A program made the position numbers and the translations under genes. Below, one piece after another: positions 9,016 to 18,041 of a stretch of DNA of 64,000 nt (its first letter is position 1; every line of letters begins with the position of its first letter). A model generated the notes under the pieces. That model was not told the DNA's origin and did not search any database. It saw nothing but the letters and a program-made list of their open reading frames with translations. This DNA comes from Bacteroidales bacterium UBA4912 (GTDB lineage Bacteria; Bacteroidota; Bacteroidia; Bacteroidales; Dysgonomonadaceae). The stretch spans positions 3,547-67,546 of the forward strand of contig DHCC01000003.1 in the NCBI GenBank assembly GCA_002398875.1, in the 5' to 3' direction.

Positions 9016-9570
9016 TTACTCATCGAAATAGATAGAATTAAAATCCATAAGCTGATTATTCTTATCTTTCTCCGACAATATTATATCTTCTTTCGGCAGT
9101 AACCAATCTATATTGAGCTGCTTATCATCCCACTTTATTCCTTCTGCATGTTCGGGAGCATAAAAGTTATCACATTTATACTGACATACAGCGTAATCAC
9201 TCAGAACAATAAAACCGTGTGCGAAGCCACGCGGAATGAAAGTTTGTAATTTGTTGTCGTCCGACAATTCAACTGATACGCACTTACCAAATGTTGGAGA
9301 TTTATGTCTGAGATCTACTGCAATATCAAGCACCTTTCCTCTTATTACTCTAATAAGTTTTGCCTGAGCAAAAGGTGGTTTCTGATAATGCAAACCTCTT
9401 AGAACACCATATTTAGAGCTGCTTTCATTATCTTGAACAAAAACAGTCTTACACACTTTATTCTCAAATTCTTTTTGAGAAAACGATTCGAAAAAATATC
9501 CCCTGTTATCTTTATATACTTTCGGCTTAATTATTACAAGCCCTTCTATATCTGTCTTTTTTACATCCAT
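9016..9570 (-). CDS. rfbC: dTDP-4-dehydrorhamnose 3,5-epimerase
   Basis: Cupin-fold epimerase of dTDP-rhamnose synthesis. 184 residues from ATG 9570, the usual size. Motifs are YKDNRGYFFESFSQKEF, VLRGLHYQKPPFAQAKLIRVI (catalytic His in GLHYQ) and PRGFAHGFIVLSD. The frame stays open upstream to 9699, but that extension overlaps the end of rfbA and has no family similarity. With the chosen start, the gap to rfbA is 5 bases. Confidence 0.94.
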   Translation of the reverse strand: MDVKKTDIEGLVIIKPKVYKDNRGYFFESFSQKEFENKVCKTVFVQDNESSSKYGVLRGLHYQKPPFAQAKLIRVIRGKVLDIAVDLRHKSPTFGKCVSVELSDDNKLQTFIPRGFAHGFIVLSDYAVCQYKCDNFYAPEHAEGIKWDDKQLNIDWLLPKEDIILSEKDKNNQLMDFNSIYFDE

Positions 9571-9575
9571 AAAAA

Positions 9576-10454
9576 TCAATCCATATCTATAAGTTTCAAA
9601 AGATACTGACCGTATTGATTCTTTTTCATTGGTTCTGCAATACGTATTATATCCTCTTTTGAAATCCACTTGTTGTACCATGCAATCTCTTCCAGACAAG
9701 CAATTTTTAATCCTTGTCGTTTCTCTAACACCTCAATAAATGTTGAAGCTTCTGATAGTGAATCATGTGTACCGGTATCCAGCCATGCAAAACCTCGTCC
9801 TAGTAGTTGCAGATTCAATTTATGCTCTTTAAGATATATCCCGTTTACAGTGGTTATCTCTAGTTCTCCACGTGCCGAAGGTTTTATTTTCTTTGCAATT
9901 TCGATAACACTGTTAGGATAAAAGTATAAACCTACCACAGCATAATTAGACTTTGGTTTTTTTGGTTTCTCTTCTATCGATTTGACTTTATTGTCTTTAT
10001 CAAAATCAACAACCCCATATCGCTCAGGATCATTAACATAATAACCAAATATTGTTGCTTGGTGACTGTTTTCGGTTTGTGCTACCGCTTCTTGCAGCAT
10101 AAGTCTGAAACTCTGTCCGTAAAAGATATTATCACCAAGAATAAGACACACAGAGTCGTTCCCAATAAACTTTTCACCTATTATGAATGCTTGTGCCAGA
10201 CCATCAGGACTTGGCTGTTCTGCATATTCAAAATTCACTCCGTAATCTGATCCATCGCCCAAAAGGCGTTTGAATCCCGGGAGATCAGAGGGTGTCGAAA
10301 TAATAAGTATATCTCTTATCCCGGCCAACATCAATGTGGAGATAGGATAATAAACCATTGGTTTATCAAAAATAGGCAGCATTTGTTTGGAAACACCTTT
10401 GGTGATAGGGTATAATCTGGAGCCAGAACCTCCGGCTAATACAATGCCTTTCAT
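9576..10454 (-). CDS. rfbA: Glucose-1-phosphate thymidylyltransferase
   Basis: Makes dTDP-glucose from glucose-1-phosphate and dTTP, the first step of the dTDP-sugar route. 292 residues. The nucleotidyltransferase signature GGSGSRLYPITKGVSKQMLP is at residues 8-27. LGDNIFYG, GRGFAWLDTGTHDSL and VEIEEIAWYNKWI-like ends (CLEEIAWYNKWIS) are typical. First gene of the rfbACB operon, with a TATCTTTG -7 element 27 bases upstream. Confidence 0.96.
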   Translation of the reverse strand: MKGIVLAGGSGSRLYPITKGVSKQMLPIFDKPMVYYPISTLMLAGIRDILIISTPSDLPGFKRLLGDGSDYGVNFEYAEQPSPDGLAQAFIIGEKFIGNDSVCLILGDNIFYGQSFRLMLQEAVAQTENSHQATIFGYYVNDPERYGVVDFDKDNKVKSIEEKPKKPKSNYAVVGLYFYPNSVIEIAKKIKPSARGELEITTVNGIYLKEHKLNLQLLGRGFAWLDTGTHDSLSEASTFIEVLEKRQGLKIACLEEIAWYNKWISKEDIIRIAEPMKKNQYGQYLLKLIDMD

Positions 10455-10481
10455 TTTTATTTAAATATTTTTCAGTTTTTA

Positions 10482-10489
10482 CAAAGATA
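10482..10489 (-). promoter_or_regulatory. -7 element (TATCTTTG) for rfbACB
   Basis: Exact TAnnTTTG on the minus strand between the trmD stop and the rfbA ATG. Confidence 0.45.
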
Positions 10490-10496
10490 TAAAAAG

Positions 10497-11168
10497 TTAT
10501 AACAAATCAGGTCTTAGTTTTTTTGTACGCACCACCGCTTGCTCATGTCTCCACTCCTGAATTTTCTTTTCATGACCTGAAAGAAGAACTTCAGGCACTT
10601 TCCAACCTTTATATTCAGATGGCCTGGTATAAACGGGAGGTGCCAGCAAACCATCCTGAAATGAATCTGATAGTGCCGACTGCTCATCACCAATAACCCC
10701 GGGTATTAGTCTTACAACAGCATCAGCAATCATTGCTGCTGCAAGTTCACCTCCTGTAAGTACAAAATCACCTATAGATATTTCGCGGGTAATAAGATGT
10801 TCTCTCACCCTAAAATCTATACCTTTATAATGACCACACAGTATTATAATATTTTTCAGTAGCGAAAGTTCATTTGCAACAGATTGAGTAAAAACCTCTC
10901 CGTCAGGTGTAGTGAAAATAACCTCATCATATTCTCGCTGAGATTTAAGGTGAGAAATTACCCTGTCGATTGGTTCTATTTGTAAGACCATGCCTGCCTC
11001 ACCACCATAAGGATAATCATCTACTCTTTTATGTTTATCCAATGTGTAATCACGCAGATTGTGCAAGCCAAACGTCGTAAGACCCTTATCCTGAGCCCTC
11101 TTTAATATGCTAGTATGAAGAGCACCTTCGATCATCTCGGGTAGCACAGTTATAATATCAATCCTCAT
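10497..11168 (-). CDS. trmD: tRNA (guanine-N1)-methyltransferase
   Basis: Methylates G37 next to the anticodon using SAM, which prevents frameshifting. 223 residues. The trefoil-knot SAM site is visible as LCGHYKGID and ISIGDFVLTGGELAAAM. The C-terminal half carries VRLIPGVIGDEQSALSDSF and PVYTRPSEYKGWKVPEVLLSGHE. It stands apart from rpsP and rplS, unlike in many phyla. A -7 element lies only 5 bases before the ATG, so the transcript may be leaderless. Confidence 0.96.
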   Translation of the reverse strand: MRIDIITVLPEMIEGALHTSILKRAQDKGLTTFGLHNLRDYTLDKHKRVDDYPYGGEAGMVLQIEPIDRVISHLKSQREYDEVIFTTPDGEVFTQSVANELSLLKNIIILCGHYKGIDFRVREHLITREISIGDFVLTGGELAAAMIADAVVRLIPGVIGDEQSALSDSFQDGLLAPPVYTRPSEYKGWKVPEVLLSGHEKKIQEWRHEQAVVRTKKLRPDLL

Positions 11169-11172
11169 TTAT

Positions 11173-11180
11173 CAAAAATA
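11173..11180 (-). promoter_or_regulatory. Possible -7 element (TATTTTTG) for trmD
   Basis: Exact TAnnTTTG on the minus strand, but so close to the ATG that the message would be leaderless. It could be chance. Confidence 0.3.
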
Positions 11181-11205
11181 CTAGAAATTAAACTCAATAA
11201 AAAAT

Positions 11206-13698
11206 TTAATTGACTTCCTGTGTTGTTGTACCTCCCTGTTGTGTACCGCTCTCACCCTGCATTACGTCTTCGTTGGTGATACTTCTTTGTACTCGCTTTA
11301 CTGAAGTTTTCAGATCGCCAAAACGATAAGTTACACTAAGGGTTAAATTTCTCATTGGATTTAGAGCTATTACCTTTTGAGTAAAACTTTCGCCTCTTGT
11401 TGTAGAGGAGAACTCTCTGTACTCTGAAAAAAGATTTTGAATATTTAAAGAGAGATCAAGTTTTTTCTCTATGAAACTTTTTTGAAGGCTTAATGAATAA
11501 AAATAGAACGGAGACTGCTCTGTCTGTAATTGAATTCGGTTTAGAAAAGTACCTCCATTTACCCCAATCCTTAAATCTTTTGGAAATGTGAAAGTCAAAC
11601 CGCCATAAGCCCGACCGGAGAACCCACTGTTTTGCAATGCGATATTCTCTTCGGTACTTTTAATATCAGTATAGTTCAATCCTCCGTTTAAATAAGTGCG
11701 TATCATTTCACTTGGAGTCCAGCTCAGATAAATATTTGTACCAACATTATGATTACGCCCAATATTTGCATAAGTGTTATGTGTAACTGATTTCTCAATT
11801 CCATCAACTGTTTTCTGATCAATAAAACTATAGGGTGTGACCGCATTCTTAGCAAAAGAATAGCTTAAAGTTGCATTAAAATTCAATTTCTGCGAGAATG
11901 AGCCATAGTTTATATTGAAGTTGTGCTGTTGTTCAGAATCCAATCTGGGATTACCATAACTAATATTATTTGGATCTACGTCATTAACATACGGGTTTAA
12001 ATACCAGATACCCGGACGGGATATTCGCATATTGTAACCGCCCCTCAGTGTTTGCGTCATTCCTATTTGGTAGGATACTGTAGCAGAGGGAACCAGATCA
12101 AAAAAATTAGTGCCTACAACCGTATCTACATCAGCACTCATAAAATGTATGTCCTGCATTGTATGTTCAGCTCTTATCCCGAGTTTCATTCCAAATTTAC
12201 CGGATTTATAACTGTACCCTGCATAGCCTGATGATATATTTTGAGAGTGATCCAGATCATTTTTCCTAAGTAAATCTGGTTTCCAGGTATTGTCTGTAAC
12301 ATCAAAAAAAGTATGATCAGCACGACTTGAATTATCTCTGAAAATATACTTTAATCCTGTTTCAATGCCATGTTTGTTATCCAATGGATTCACATAGTCA
12401 ACCTGTATTGTATGCTCATCGCCTCCCGCATCATTAATACTTTTCAAGCGATAACCGTCGGGATAATAAAATACACCTCCCGGCTCAACATCATATACAC
12501 TCTCATATTCACTGTCATTTGGATTTCGTTCATATCTATAAGATCCCGTAAGCATTTCTCCTTTTTTTTTGAAACTGCGCTGATAATCTGCTGAAAGGTT
12601 CATGCCTCCAAAATGGTTTTTGCTATTACTTTCAGTAGTGTATGAATAAGGACGGGCTTCACCTGAAACTGCTTGCTGTTTTGACAGTGAATTAAAATCT
12701 CCTCCAAATCGCGAGACCGAGAGGTTAAATAAATTCAAAGTGTCTGGTTCATAACTCATTGATCCTGTAAAAAACAGTCCCTTGCCGCTGCTTTCTGAAG
12801 TACCCTCCTGAGTCAGTGTATTTATTGGGAATGGCTCTACTTCTTCTCTTGTGAAAGTCGACTCGGATGCGGGCTGTGCATGATTAAAGTAGCTTGCATT
12901 TCCTGTGAAACCAAACTTCCCATATTTTGTTGCCAAATACATATTTGCTCCATAACCTCCAAATGTATTTGCATTTGCACCCACGGAACCTGAATAACCA
13001 TCATCAACTCTTTTGTCTGTTACAATATTTATAATACCTCCCACTCCTTCTGCATCGTAGCGTGCCCCCGGATCAGTAATAACTTCAATATCCTTAATGC
13101 TGTTAGCAGGCATACTTTTAAGCACCTGTGAAGGATTTGAAGATACCATATTTGAGGGTTTCCCATTTACATATATCTTAAAGTTTGAAGAGCCTTTCAA
13201 TTGAATCTGATCTTCGCCGTCTACAGTAACCAATGGCACCTTTCGTAATAAGTCAAGAACATTTGATGTAGTTGATTCTGGATCGTCTTTTGCGCTGTAT
13301 GTTAGTTTATCAATTTCCACTTTTACCAACGGAGTCTGTGCAGTGACACTTATTTCATCAAGCTGTGTAGAGGATTCTGACATAGCGATATCACCCATAT
13401 TATAAGTTGCGGCAGATGAAGTAAGATTTACTGTTTCTTCAACATGATCCATGCCAACAAAATTAAATGTGAAGATGTATTGACCTTTCTCGAGCTCAGT
13501 AGAAAAGCTGCCATTTTCTTTTGTAGCAAATTTCCTAATACTTTTTTCAGGTGATTCTTTTTTTGCAACTGAAATTGTTGCATAAGGCAGTGGTTTGTTG
13601 TCAGTGGAGGTTACCAATCTTCCATTAACTGTAATACTTTGAGCAATAATTGTTGTTGTAAACAAAAAGCTCATAAAAAGAACAAATGAATGTTTCAT
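11206..13698 (-). CDS. TonB-dependent receptor-like outer-membrane protein with carboxypeptidase-like N-domain
   Basis: 830 residues with a signal peptide ending at about residue 19 (TTTIIAQ). Residues about 21-110 resemble a carboxypeptidase regulatory-like domain (VNGRLVTSTDNKPLPYATISV, KYIFTF-like GQYIFTFNFVGM). A plug-like part with IKDIEVITDPGARYDAEGVGGIINIVT follows, then a long beta-barrel. This architecture fits the OMP_b-brl_3 family of Bacteroidetes. After the last predicted strand (LTLSVTYRFG) comes a charged, Gln/Thr-rich tail of about 38 residues, unusual because the terminal aromatic signal is then not at the end. Substrate unknown. No SusD partner is adjacent. Confidence 0.8.
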   Translation of the reverse strand: MKHSFVLFMSFLFTTTIIAQSITVNGRLVTSTDNKPLPYATISVAKKESPEKSIRKFATKENGSFSTELEKGQYIFTFNFVGMDHVEETVNLTSSAATYNMGDIAMSESSTQLDEISVTAQTPLVKVEIDKLTYSAKDDPESTTSNVLDLLRKVPLVTVDGEDQIQLKGSSNFKIYVNGKPSNMVSSNPSQVLKSMPANSIKDIEVITDPGARYDAEGVGGIINIVTDKRVDDGYSGSVGANANTFGGYGANMYLATKYGKFGFTGNASYFNHAQPASESTFTREEVEPFPINTLTQEGTSESSGKGLFFTGSMSYEPDTLNLFNLSVSRFGGDFNSLSKQQAVSGEARPYSYTTESNSKNHFGGMNLSADYQRSFKKKGEMLTGSYRYERNPNDSEYESVYDVEPGGVFYYPDGYRLKSINDAGGDEHTIQVDYVNPLDNKHGIETGLKYIFRDNSSRADHTFFDVTDNTWKPDLLRKNDLDHSQNISSGYAGYSYKSGKFGMKLGIRAEHTMQDIHFMSADVDTVVGTNFFDLVPSATVSYQIGMTQTLRGGYNMRISRPGIWYLNPYVNDVDPNNISYGNPRLDSEQQHNFNINYGSFSQKLNFNATLSYSFAKNAVTPYSFIDQKTVDGIEKSVTHNTYANIGRNHNVGTNIYLSWTPSEMIRTYLNGGLNYTDIKSTEENIALQNSGFSGRAYGGLTFTFPKDLRIGVNGGTFLNRIQLQTEQSPFYFYSLSLQKSFIEKKLDLSLNIQNLFSEYREFSSTTRGESFTQKVIALNPMRNLTLSVTYRFGDLKTSVKRVQRSITNEDVMQGESGTQQGGTTTQEVN

Positions 13699-13831
13699 TT
13701 TTTTAATGTGGTTGTTTTGGTTGAATACAGTGGTTATGTGGATATTAATTGTAAAAGTAAAATAAATTTGCTTTCAATATGTTGAAAACTTATTCATTAA
13801 TCATTTTTAACCATAAACTCAAGTGAGACAA

Positions 13832-13999
13832 TCACTTTGATTTAAGGCGACCGTTTTTTCGAAGCTGCTGGTCAAGCATCCACTGGATCTGACCGTTAAC
13901 ACTTCTGAATTCATCAACAGCCCATTTCTCAATAGCTTCCATTGTTTCAGAATCCAATCGCAAGGCAAAATTTTTGGTTGTCTTATCTTTTTTTGTCAT
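13832..13999 (-). CDS. Arc-type ribbon-helix-helix protein
   Basis: 55 residues from ATG 13999. NFALRLDSETMEAIEKWAVDEFRSVNGQIQWMLDQQLRKNGR fits an Arc/MetJ ribbon-helix-helix DNA-binding fold: one strand (about 9-15), helix A (18-30) and helix B (33-47) with the SVNGQI turn. Its ATG overlaps the TGA of the upstream membrane-protein gene (ATGA), so the two are translationally coupled. It is the last gene of a three-gene operon with an SPFH protein and is plausibly its regulator. Confidence 0.85.
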   Translation of the reverse strand: MTKKDKTTKNFALRLDSETMEAIEKWAVDEFRSVNGQIQWMLDQQLRKNGRLKSK

Positions 14000-14517
14000 C
14001 CTATTTCATCTCCATACTTACCTAATTCTATAAGTATATCTTTTAAGTATTCAGGATTTTGTGACCCTATTAAAATACTTTTCCCGTCTATTAAATCTAT
14101 TTTCAATCCCATCCGACCTTTCACAGTGTAAGCTACGGTTCCTTTTCTTTTTTTCCTGAAACCCCAACCACCATATTCAAATATTGGCTTATATCTGACG
14201 ATATAAAGTTTATCAACAGTTTTCCAATCAATAAATTTATATCTCCATTGAAAAGGGAAGTATCTTAAATAAATGCCATCACTGTTTATAAAGGTTTGAA
14301 GTTTACTGAACAATGATAAGAGAATCGAGAATAAAAGAATCAAAACAGCAAGAATTATTAGACCGATGTCACTCATAGGCTTATCACCGAACGGCTCATT
14401 AAATCCAATCTGTTTGACAGTTCCGAAAATAAATAACAGATTAACAATCAACAGTATTATCCAAACAAGCCAGCCTTGGTGTTGATCTTCCTGAAAGAAC
14501 TTTCTTTTAATCCTCAT
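13996..14517 (-). CDS. Membrane protein with two transmembrane helices and a PH-like C-terminal part, unknown function
   Basis: 173 residues. Hydrophobic segments at about 15-33 (WLVWIILLIVNLLFIFGTV) and 50-70 (IGLIILAVLILLFSILLSLF) are followed by a cytosolic beta-rich region with WRYKFIDWKTVDKLYIVRY and a short helix at the end, as in bacterial PH-like domains. No named family is certain. It sits between an SPFH protein and a ribbon-helix-helix gene, overlapping the latter by 4 bases. Confidence 0.7.
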   Translation of the reverse strand: MRIKRKFFQEDQHQGWLVWIILLIVNLLFIFGTVKQIGFNEPFGDKPMSDIGLIILAVLILLFSILLSLFSKLQTFINSDGIYLRYFPFQWRYKFIDWKTVDKLYIVRYKPIFEYGGWGFRKKRKGTVAYTVKGRMGLKIDLIDGKSILIGSQNPEYLKDILIELGKYGDEIG

Positions 14518-14576
14518 TTTCCTTGTGGATATAATTTTTCTGGTTTTAATCTTTTAAAATTCTCATCAATTATCTA

Positions 14577-15518
14577 TTATTGATAAAGTGATCCAGTATT
14601 TAGAACGGGCTGTGCAGATTCGTCGGCACAAAGGACAACAAGTAAATTGCTTACCATTGCTGCTTTTTTATCTGCATCTAGCTCTACAATATCCTCATCT
14701 TTAATCTTATCCAAAGCCATCTTAACCATTGTGACTGCACCTTCAACAATCTTCTCGCGTGCTGCAATTATCGCCTCTGCCTGTTGACGGCGCAGCATTA
14801 CTGCAGCTATTTCAGGTGCATAAGCCAGATAATTTATACGAGCCTCTACAATCTCAATACCAGCCATTTCGAGTCTGTTATTCAATTCAACCTCAAGATC
14901 ATCATTAACTACGTTTCCTCCTGATCTTAATGTAATTTCCTCATCTGAAACAAGACTACTATCGTATGCGTATTTACCGGCAATAAGTCTGAGTGCGGCA
15001 TCACTCTGAACATCAACAAAGTTTTCGAATGCATCCATCTGCTTACTTACAGTAAATGTACCTGTACCAACTGCACCGGGCGCTGAAGCGGCAATTGTCT
15101 GTGAATCAATCTCAAACATAGCCTTATAAGTATCTTTAAGCCTCCATACGAGTACCATTCCTATAAGAACAGGACTACCTACTTTGTCGTTCACTTTAAT
15201 TGGACTAGGGTTAAGATTTCTTGCACGAAGCGAAAGTCTTTTCTTTGTCATAAAAGGATTAATCCAAAAGAATCCTGTATCTTTTAGTACTCCTTTGTAC
15301 TTTCCGAAGAATATCATAACGACCGCCTCGTTAGGCTCTAACTTAGTAAATCCGAATAAAGAAACTATCCAAAACAAGGGTAAAATACTTCCGATTATTA
15401 CACCCCATGTTCCTTGAAAAAACAGCCAAGCGATTACAAACAACAATACAAACTGGATTAAAAGCATAACGAAACCATTAACCTTTAAACCTTTAAAATT
15501 GAATTCTTTTGTTTCCAT
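14577..15518 (-). CDS. SPFH domain membrane-scaffold protein
   Basis: 313 residues from ATG 15518. Two hydrophobic segments near the N-terminus (about 15-50) precede an SPFH/band 7 domain (LEPNEAVVMIFFGKYKGVLKDTGFFWINPF), followed by a coiled-coil-forming region (LNNRLEMAGIEIVEARINYLAYAPEIAAVMLRRQQAEAIIAAREKIVEGAV). Flotillin-like proteins of this kind organise membrane domains or tether proteases. The upstream in-frame ATG at 15566 is excluded because a -7 element at 15562-15555 would put the transcription start after it. First gene of the three-gene operon. Confidence 0.88.
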   Translation of the reverse strand: METKEFNFKGLKVNGFVMLLIQFVLLFVIAWLFFQGTWGVIIGSILPLFWIVSLFGFTKLEPNEAVVMIFFGKYKGVLKDTGFFWINPFMTKKRLSLRARNLNPSPIKVNDKVGSPVLIGMVLVWRLKDTYKAMFEIDSQTIAASAPGAVGTGTFTVSKQMDAFENFVDVQSDAALRLIAGKYAYDSSLVSDEEITLRSGGNVVNDDLEVELNNRLEMAGIEIVEARINYLAYAPEIAAVMLRRQQAEAIIAAREKIVEGAVTMVKMALDKIKDEDIVELDADKKAAMVSNLLVVLCADESAQPVLNTGSLYQ

Positions 15519-15554
15519 AAATAGGTTATTTAAAATGATATTATTTTGATATTG

Positions 15555-15562
15555 CAAATATA
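15555..15562 (-). promoter_or_regulatory. -7 element (TATATTTG) for the SPFH operon
   Basis: Exact TAnnTTTG on the minus strand, 36 bases before the chosen ATG. Confidence 0.45.
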
Positions 15563-15681
15563 TCATGCTTTGTTATAACTACAAAATATTTATCAGTTTT
15601 ATTTACATTTATTTTTACTTTCTGTTTTTACTTTTTAATCAATAAACTTTCCAGAAAACATTTTGAAGTTTTAAACGTTAA

Positions 15682-16836
15682 ATGGAATATGTTACACTTT
15701 CTAATTGTGAAATTTTGCCACAAAAAACCATTCTGATAATACTTCCAGTAATTTTCATTGCAGCTTATATTTACACGGCTGTCAGGCTATATAAGCTGGT
15801 ACCTGAAACATCTCAGTTGCGTATACTAGTACCCATTTTATTTATTGTGGGCATAATAGCAATTTTATTGTTTTTTTCTTTAGGCGAAAAGATGAATATT
15901 TCATTAGCAGGGTCGCTTTACATATTTAGTACCGGATGGCTTATTGCATTTCTGTATTTTTTTATTGCAGTATTTTTAATTGATTTATTTCGTCTGTCTA
16001 ACGGTATTTTTCATATTATTGATAAAAATATTGTATACCGGCTTTTCACAAATAATGCTGCAACATCTATGATTATTTTTGGGACTGTAGCTCTGATTTT
16101 GATTTATGGAAATATCCAATATCACAATAAAAAAAGACATCATATAAAAATTGAGACAGAAAAGATTCCATATCCTGTTAGAATTGTGGGTATAAGTGAT
16201 CTTCATATTGGCTATACAATTTCGGCAAGGGAGGTTGACAAATGGGTTAAAATGATAAATTATGAGAAACCTGATATTGTAATAATTGCGGGGGATATAA
16301 TTGATAATCACCTGCGTCCGCTGATGCGTGATTCTACTGAGAATGTTTTAAGAAAAATAAATACGCGAATGGGGGTTTTTGCTTCTACCGGTAATCATGA
16401 TCTTATGTTCGCTGTTGGTGAAGATGCGGGTTTTTACGAACGAGCAGGAATTACACTTCTCAGGGATAGCACACACAGTATTAATGAAATTACAGTTATA
16501 GGTCGCGATGACCACTCTAACATAAAAAGGAAAAGCCTGAACAGCATCATGGAGAATGTAAATAAGTCAACATTCACAATTCTACTGGAACATAAGCCTT
16601 TAAAACTTGAAGAAGCAAGTCAACAAAACATTGACTTCCAGTTGTCCGGTCACACTCACAGGGGACAAATATTCCCTATTTCATTGATAACAGATAAAAT
16701 TTTTGAACTGTCCAATGGTTATATGAAAAAGGAGAATACACACTTCTTTGTTACAACCGGTATAGGAATATGGGGAGGCAAATTCAGGATAGGAACCAAA
16801 TCTGAATATCTTGTTTTAGACTTGATTCAATCATAA
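15682..16836 (+). CDS. Membrane-anchored metallophosphoesterase (first of a tandem pair)
   Basis: 384 residues. Four or more hydrophobic segments in the first 150 residues precede a calcineurin-like phosphoesterase domain. Metal-binding motifs in order: ISDLHIG (Asp173, His175), AGDIIDN (Asp205), GNHD, LLEHKP and SGHTHRGQIFP. The set is complete, so catalysis is expected. Close homologues act on phospholipid or nucleotide phosphodiesters, but the substrate here is unknown. The gene is 26 bases ahead of a diverged paralogue with the same layout. Confidence 0.85.
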   Translation: MEYVTLSNCEILPQKTILIILPVIFIAAYIYTAVRLYKLVPETSQLRILVPILFIVGIIAILLFFSLGEKMNISLAGSLYIFSTGWLIAFLYFFIAVFLIDLFRLSNGIFHIIDKNIVYRLFTNNAATSMIIFGTVALILIYGNIQYHNKKRHHIKIETEKIPYPVRIVGISDLHIGYTISAREVDKWVKMINYEKPDIVIIAGDIIDNHLRPLMRDSTENVLRKINTRMGVFASTGNHDLMFAVGEDAGFYERAGITLLRDSTHSINEITVIGRDDHSNIKRKSLNSIMENVNKSTFTILLEHKPLKLEEASQQNIDFQLSGHTHRGQIFPISLITDKIFELSNGYMKKENTHFFVTTGIGIWGGKFRIGTKSEYLVLDLIQS

Positions 16837-16862
16837 TTTACACAATAAATTAAAAATAGTAT

Positions 16863-17996
16863 ATGCGCGCACTTATCAGTGCTTTCATTGTTCATATTAC
16901 ACTTAACGTCTTAGTGTTCTTAAAAGGCTGGCATACTTTTGACAAAAAAAGGTGGGCTCGGATTATTCTGTTATTTATCTTCGGTATTGAATTTATCATC
17001 TATACTATAGGATTTATTTTTTACAGAAGTATTCCAGAAAATATCATTCAGCTTATTCGAGTGATGGGTACAAGCTGGATGTTATTTTTGTTATATACAG
17101 GGGGTTTATGGTTAATTATCGACCTGATTTATATATTGATAAGAAAGTCTCAAAAAAAATCGTGGAATTTTAAAAAACAAACTCAGAAATTCAAAATTAT
17201 ATCATTCACAGTACCAATAATAATTGTATCGGGTATAATGACTAATGGACACCATAAATTTTTAAACCCGGTTGTGCAAGAAATCAATATAACTGTAAAC
17301 AAGCCGGTTGAAGAATTCGATTCGGTACGTATAGCTGTTGTTGGCGATTTACATTTGGGATGGATGATAAACCGTTACCACACGAAACGTTTTGTAGACC
17401 TCATTATGGCACAGAAAGCCGATTTGATACTTTTTGTTGGAGATATATTAGATTCACATATTGATCCAGTTTTAGAACAGAATATGCATGATGAACTTGC
17501 ACGGCTTTCAGCACCTTTAGGTGTTTTCTCGTGCACCGGCAATCACGAATATAGATATGACTCTGAAGAAAAGATTCAGCTTTTAAACAATGCCGGAATA
17601 ACTATGCTACGTGATTCTGCTGTTTTAATTGACAGTGCTTTTTATGTTATCGGACGTGAGGATGTAATCATACTTAACAGAAAATCAACAGAAAATCTTC
17701 TCAAACAACAAGGTGTCGATATGTCTAAACCGGTTATCGTCCTCAATCATACACCGGATGACCTGAGCGAAGAGTCAGATGCTGGCGTAGACATAGCCCT
17801 TTACGGACATACACACCATGGTCAGTCCTTCCCTGGGAATTTAGCAACTGAAGCAGTTTTTGAGGTAGCACACGGTTACAAGAAAAAAGAGAACACACAC
17901 GTATATGTGACTTCGGGTATTGGTCTGGTAGGACCTCAATACCGTATTGGATCTGTTTCTGAAATTGCTTTGCTTACTGTCACCTTCCGTAAGTAA
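16863..17996 (+). CDS. Membrane-anchored metallophosphoesterase (second of a tandem pair)
   Basis: 377 residues with a membrane N-terminal region (about 1-135) and a calcineurin-like domain: VVGDLHLGW (Asp162, His164), VGDILDS (Asp194), GNHEYR, LNHTPDD and YGHTHHGQSFPGNL. All metal ligands are present. It shares the overall plan and C-terminal KKENTH-YVTSGIG pattern with the preceding gene, which points to an old tandem duplication with divergence. Probably co-transcribed with it. Confidence 0.85.
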   Translation: MRALISAFIVHITLNVLVFLKGWHTFDKKRWARIILLFIFGIEFIIYTIGFIFYRSIPENIIQLIRVMGTSWMLFLLYTGGLWLIIDLIYILIRKSQKKSWNFKKQTQKFKIISFTVPIIIVSGIMTNGHHKFLNPVVQEINITVNKPVEEFDSVRIAVVGDLHLGWMINRYHTKRFVDLIMAQKADLILFVGDILDSHIDPVLEQNMHDELARLSAPLGVFSCTGNHEYRYDSEEKIQLLNNAGITMLRDSAVLIDSAFYVIGREDVIILNRKSTENLLKQQGVDMSKPVIVLNHTPDDLSEESDAGVDIALYGHTHHGQSFPGNLATEAVFEVAHGYKKKENTHVYVTSGIGLVGPQYRIGSVSEIALLTVTFRK

Positions 17997-18003
17997 ATAA
18001 ACC

Positions 18004-18023
18004 ATGTTCACTTAAATGAACAT
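18004..18023. other. 20-bp near-perfect palindrome between convergent genes
   Basis: ATGTTCACTTAAATGAACAT is its own reverse complement except for one base pair. It lies 7 bases after the phosphoesterase stop and 19 before the murF stop. There is no T-run, so a classical terminator is doubtful. Confidence 0.5.
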
Positions 18024-18041
18024 CGTTATATTCACTTCTGA

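Noticed and set aside
9571..9699. Longer N-terminus for rfbC
   Set aside because: The extra 43 codons overlap the rfbA coding end and have no similarity to the epimerase family. The internal ATG gives the standard length.
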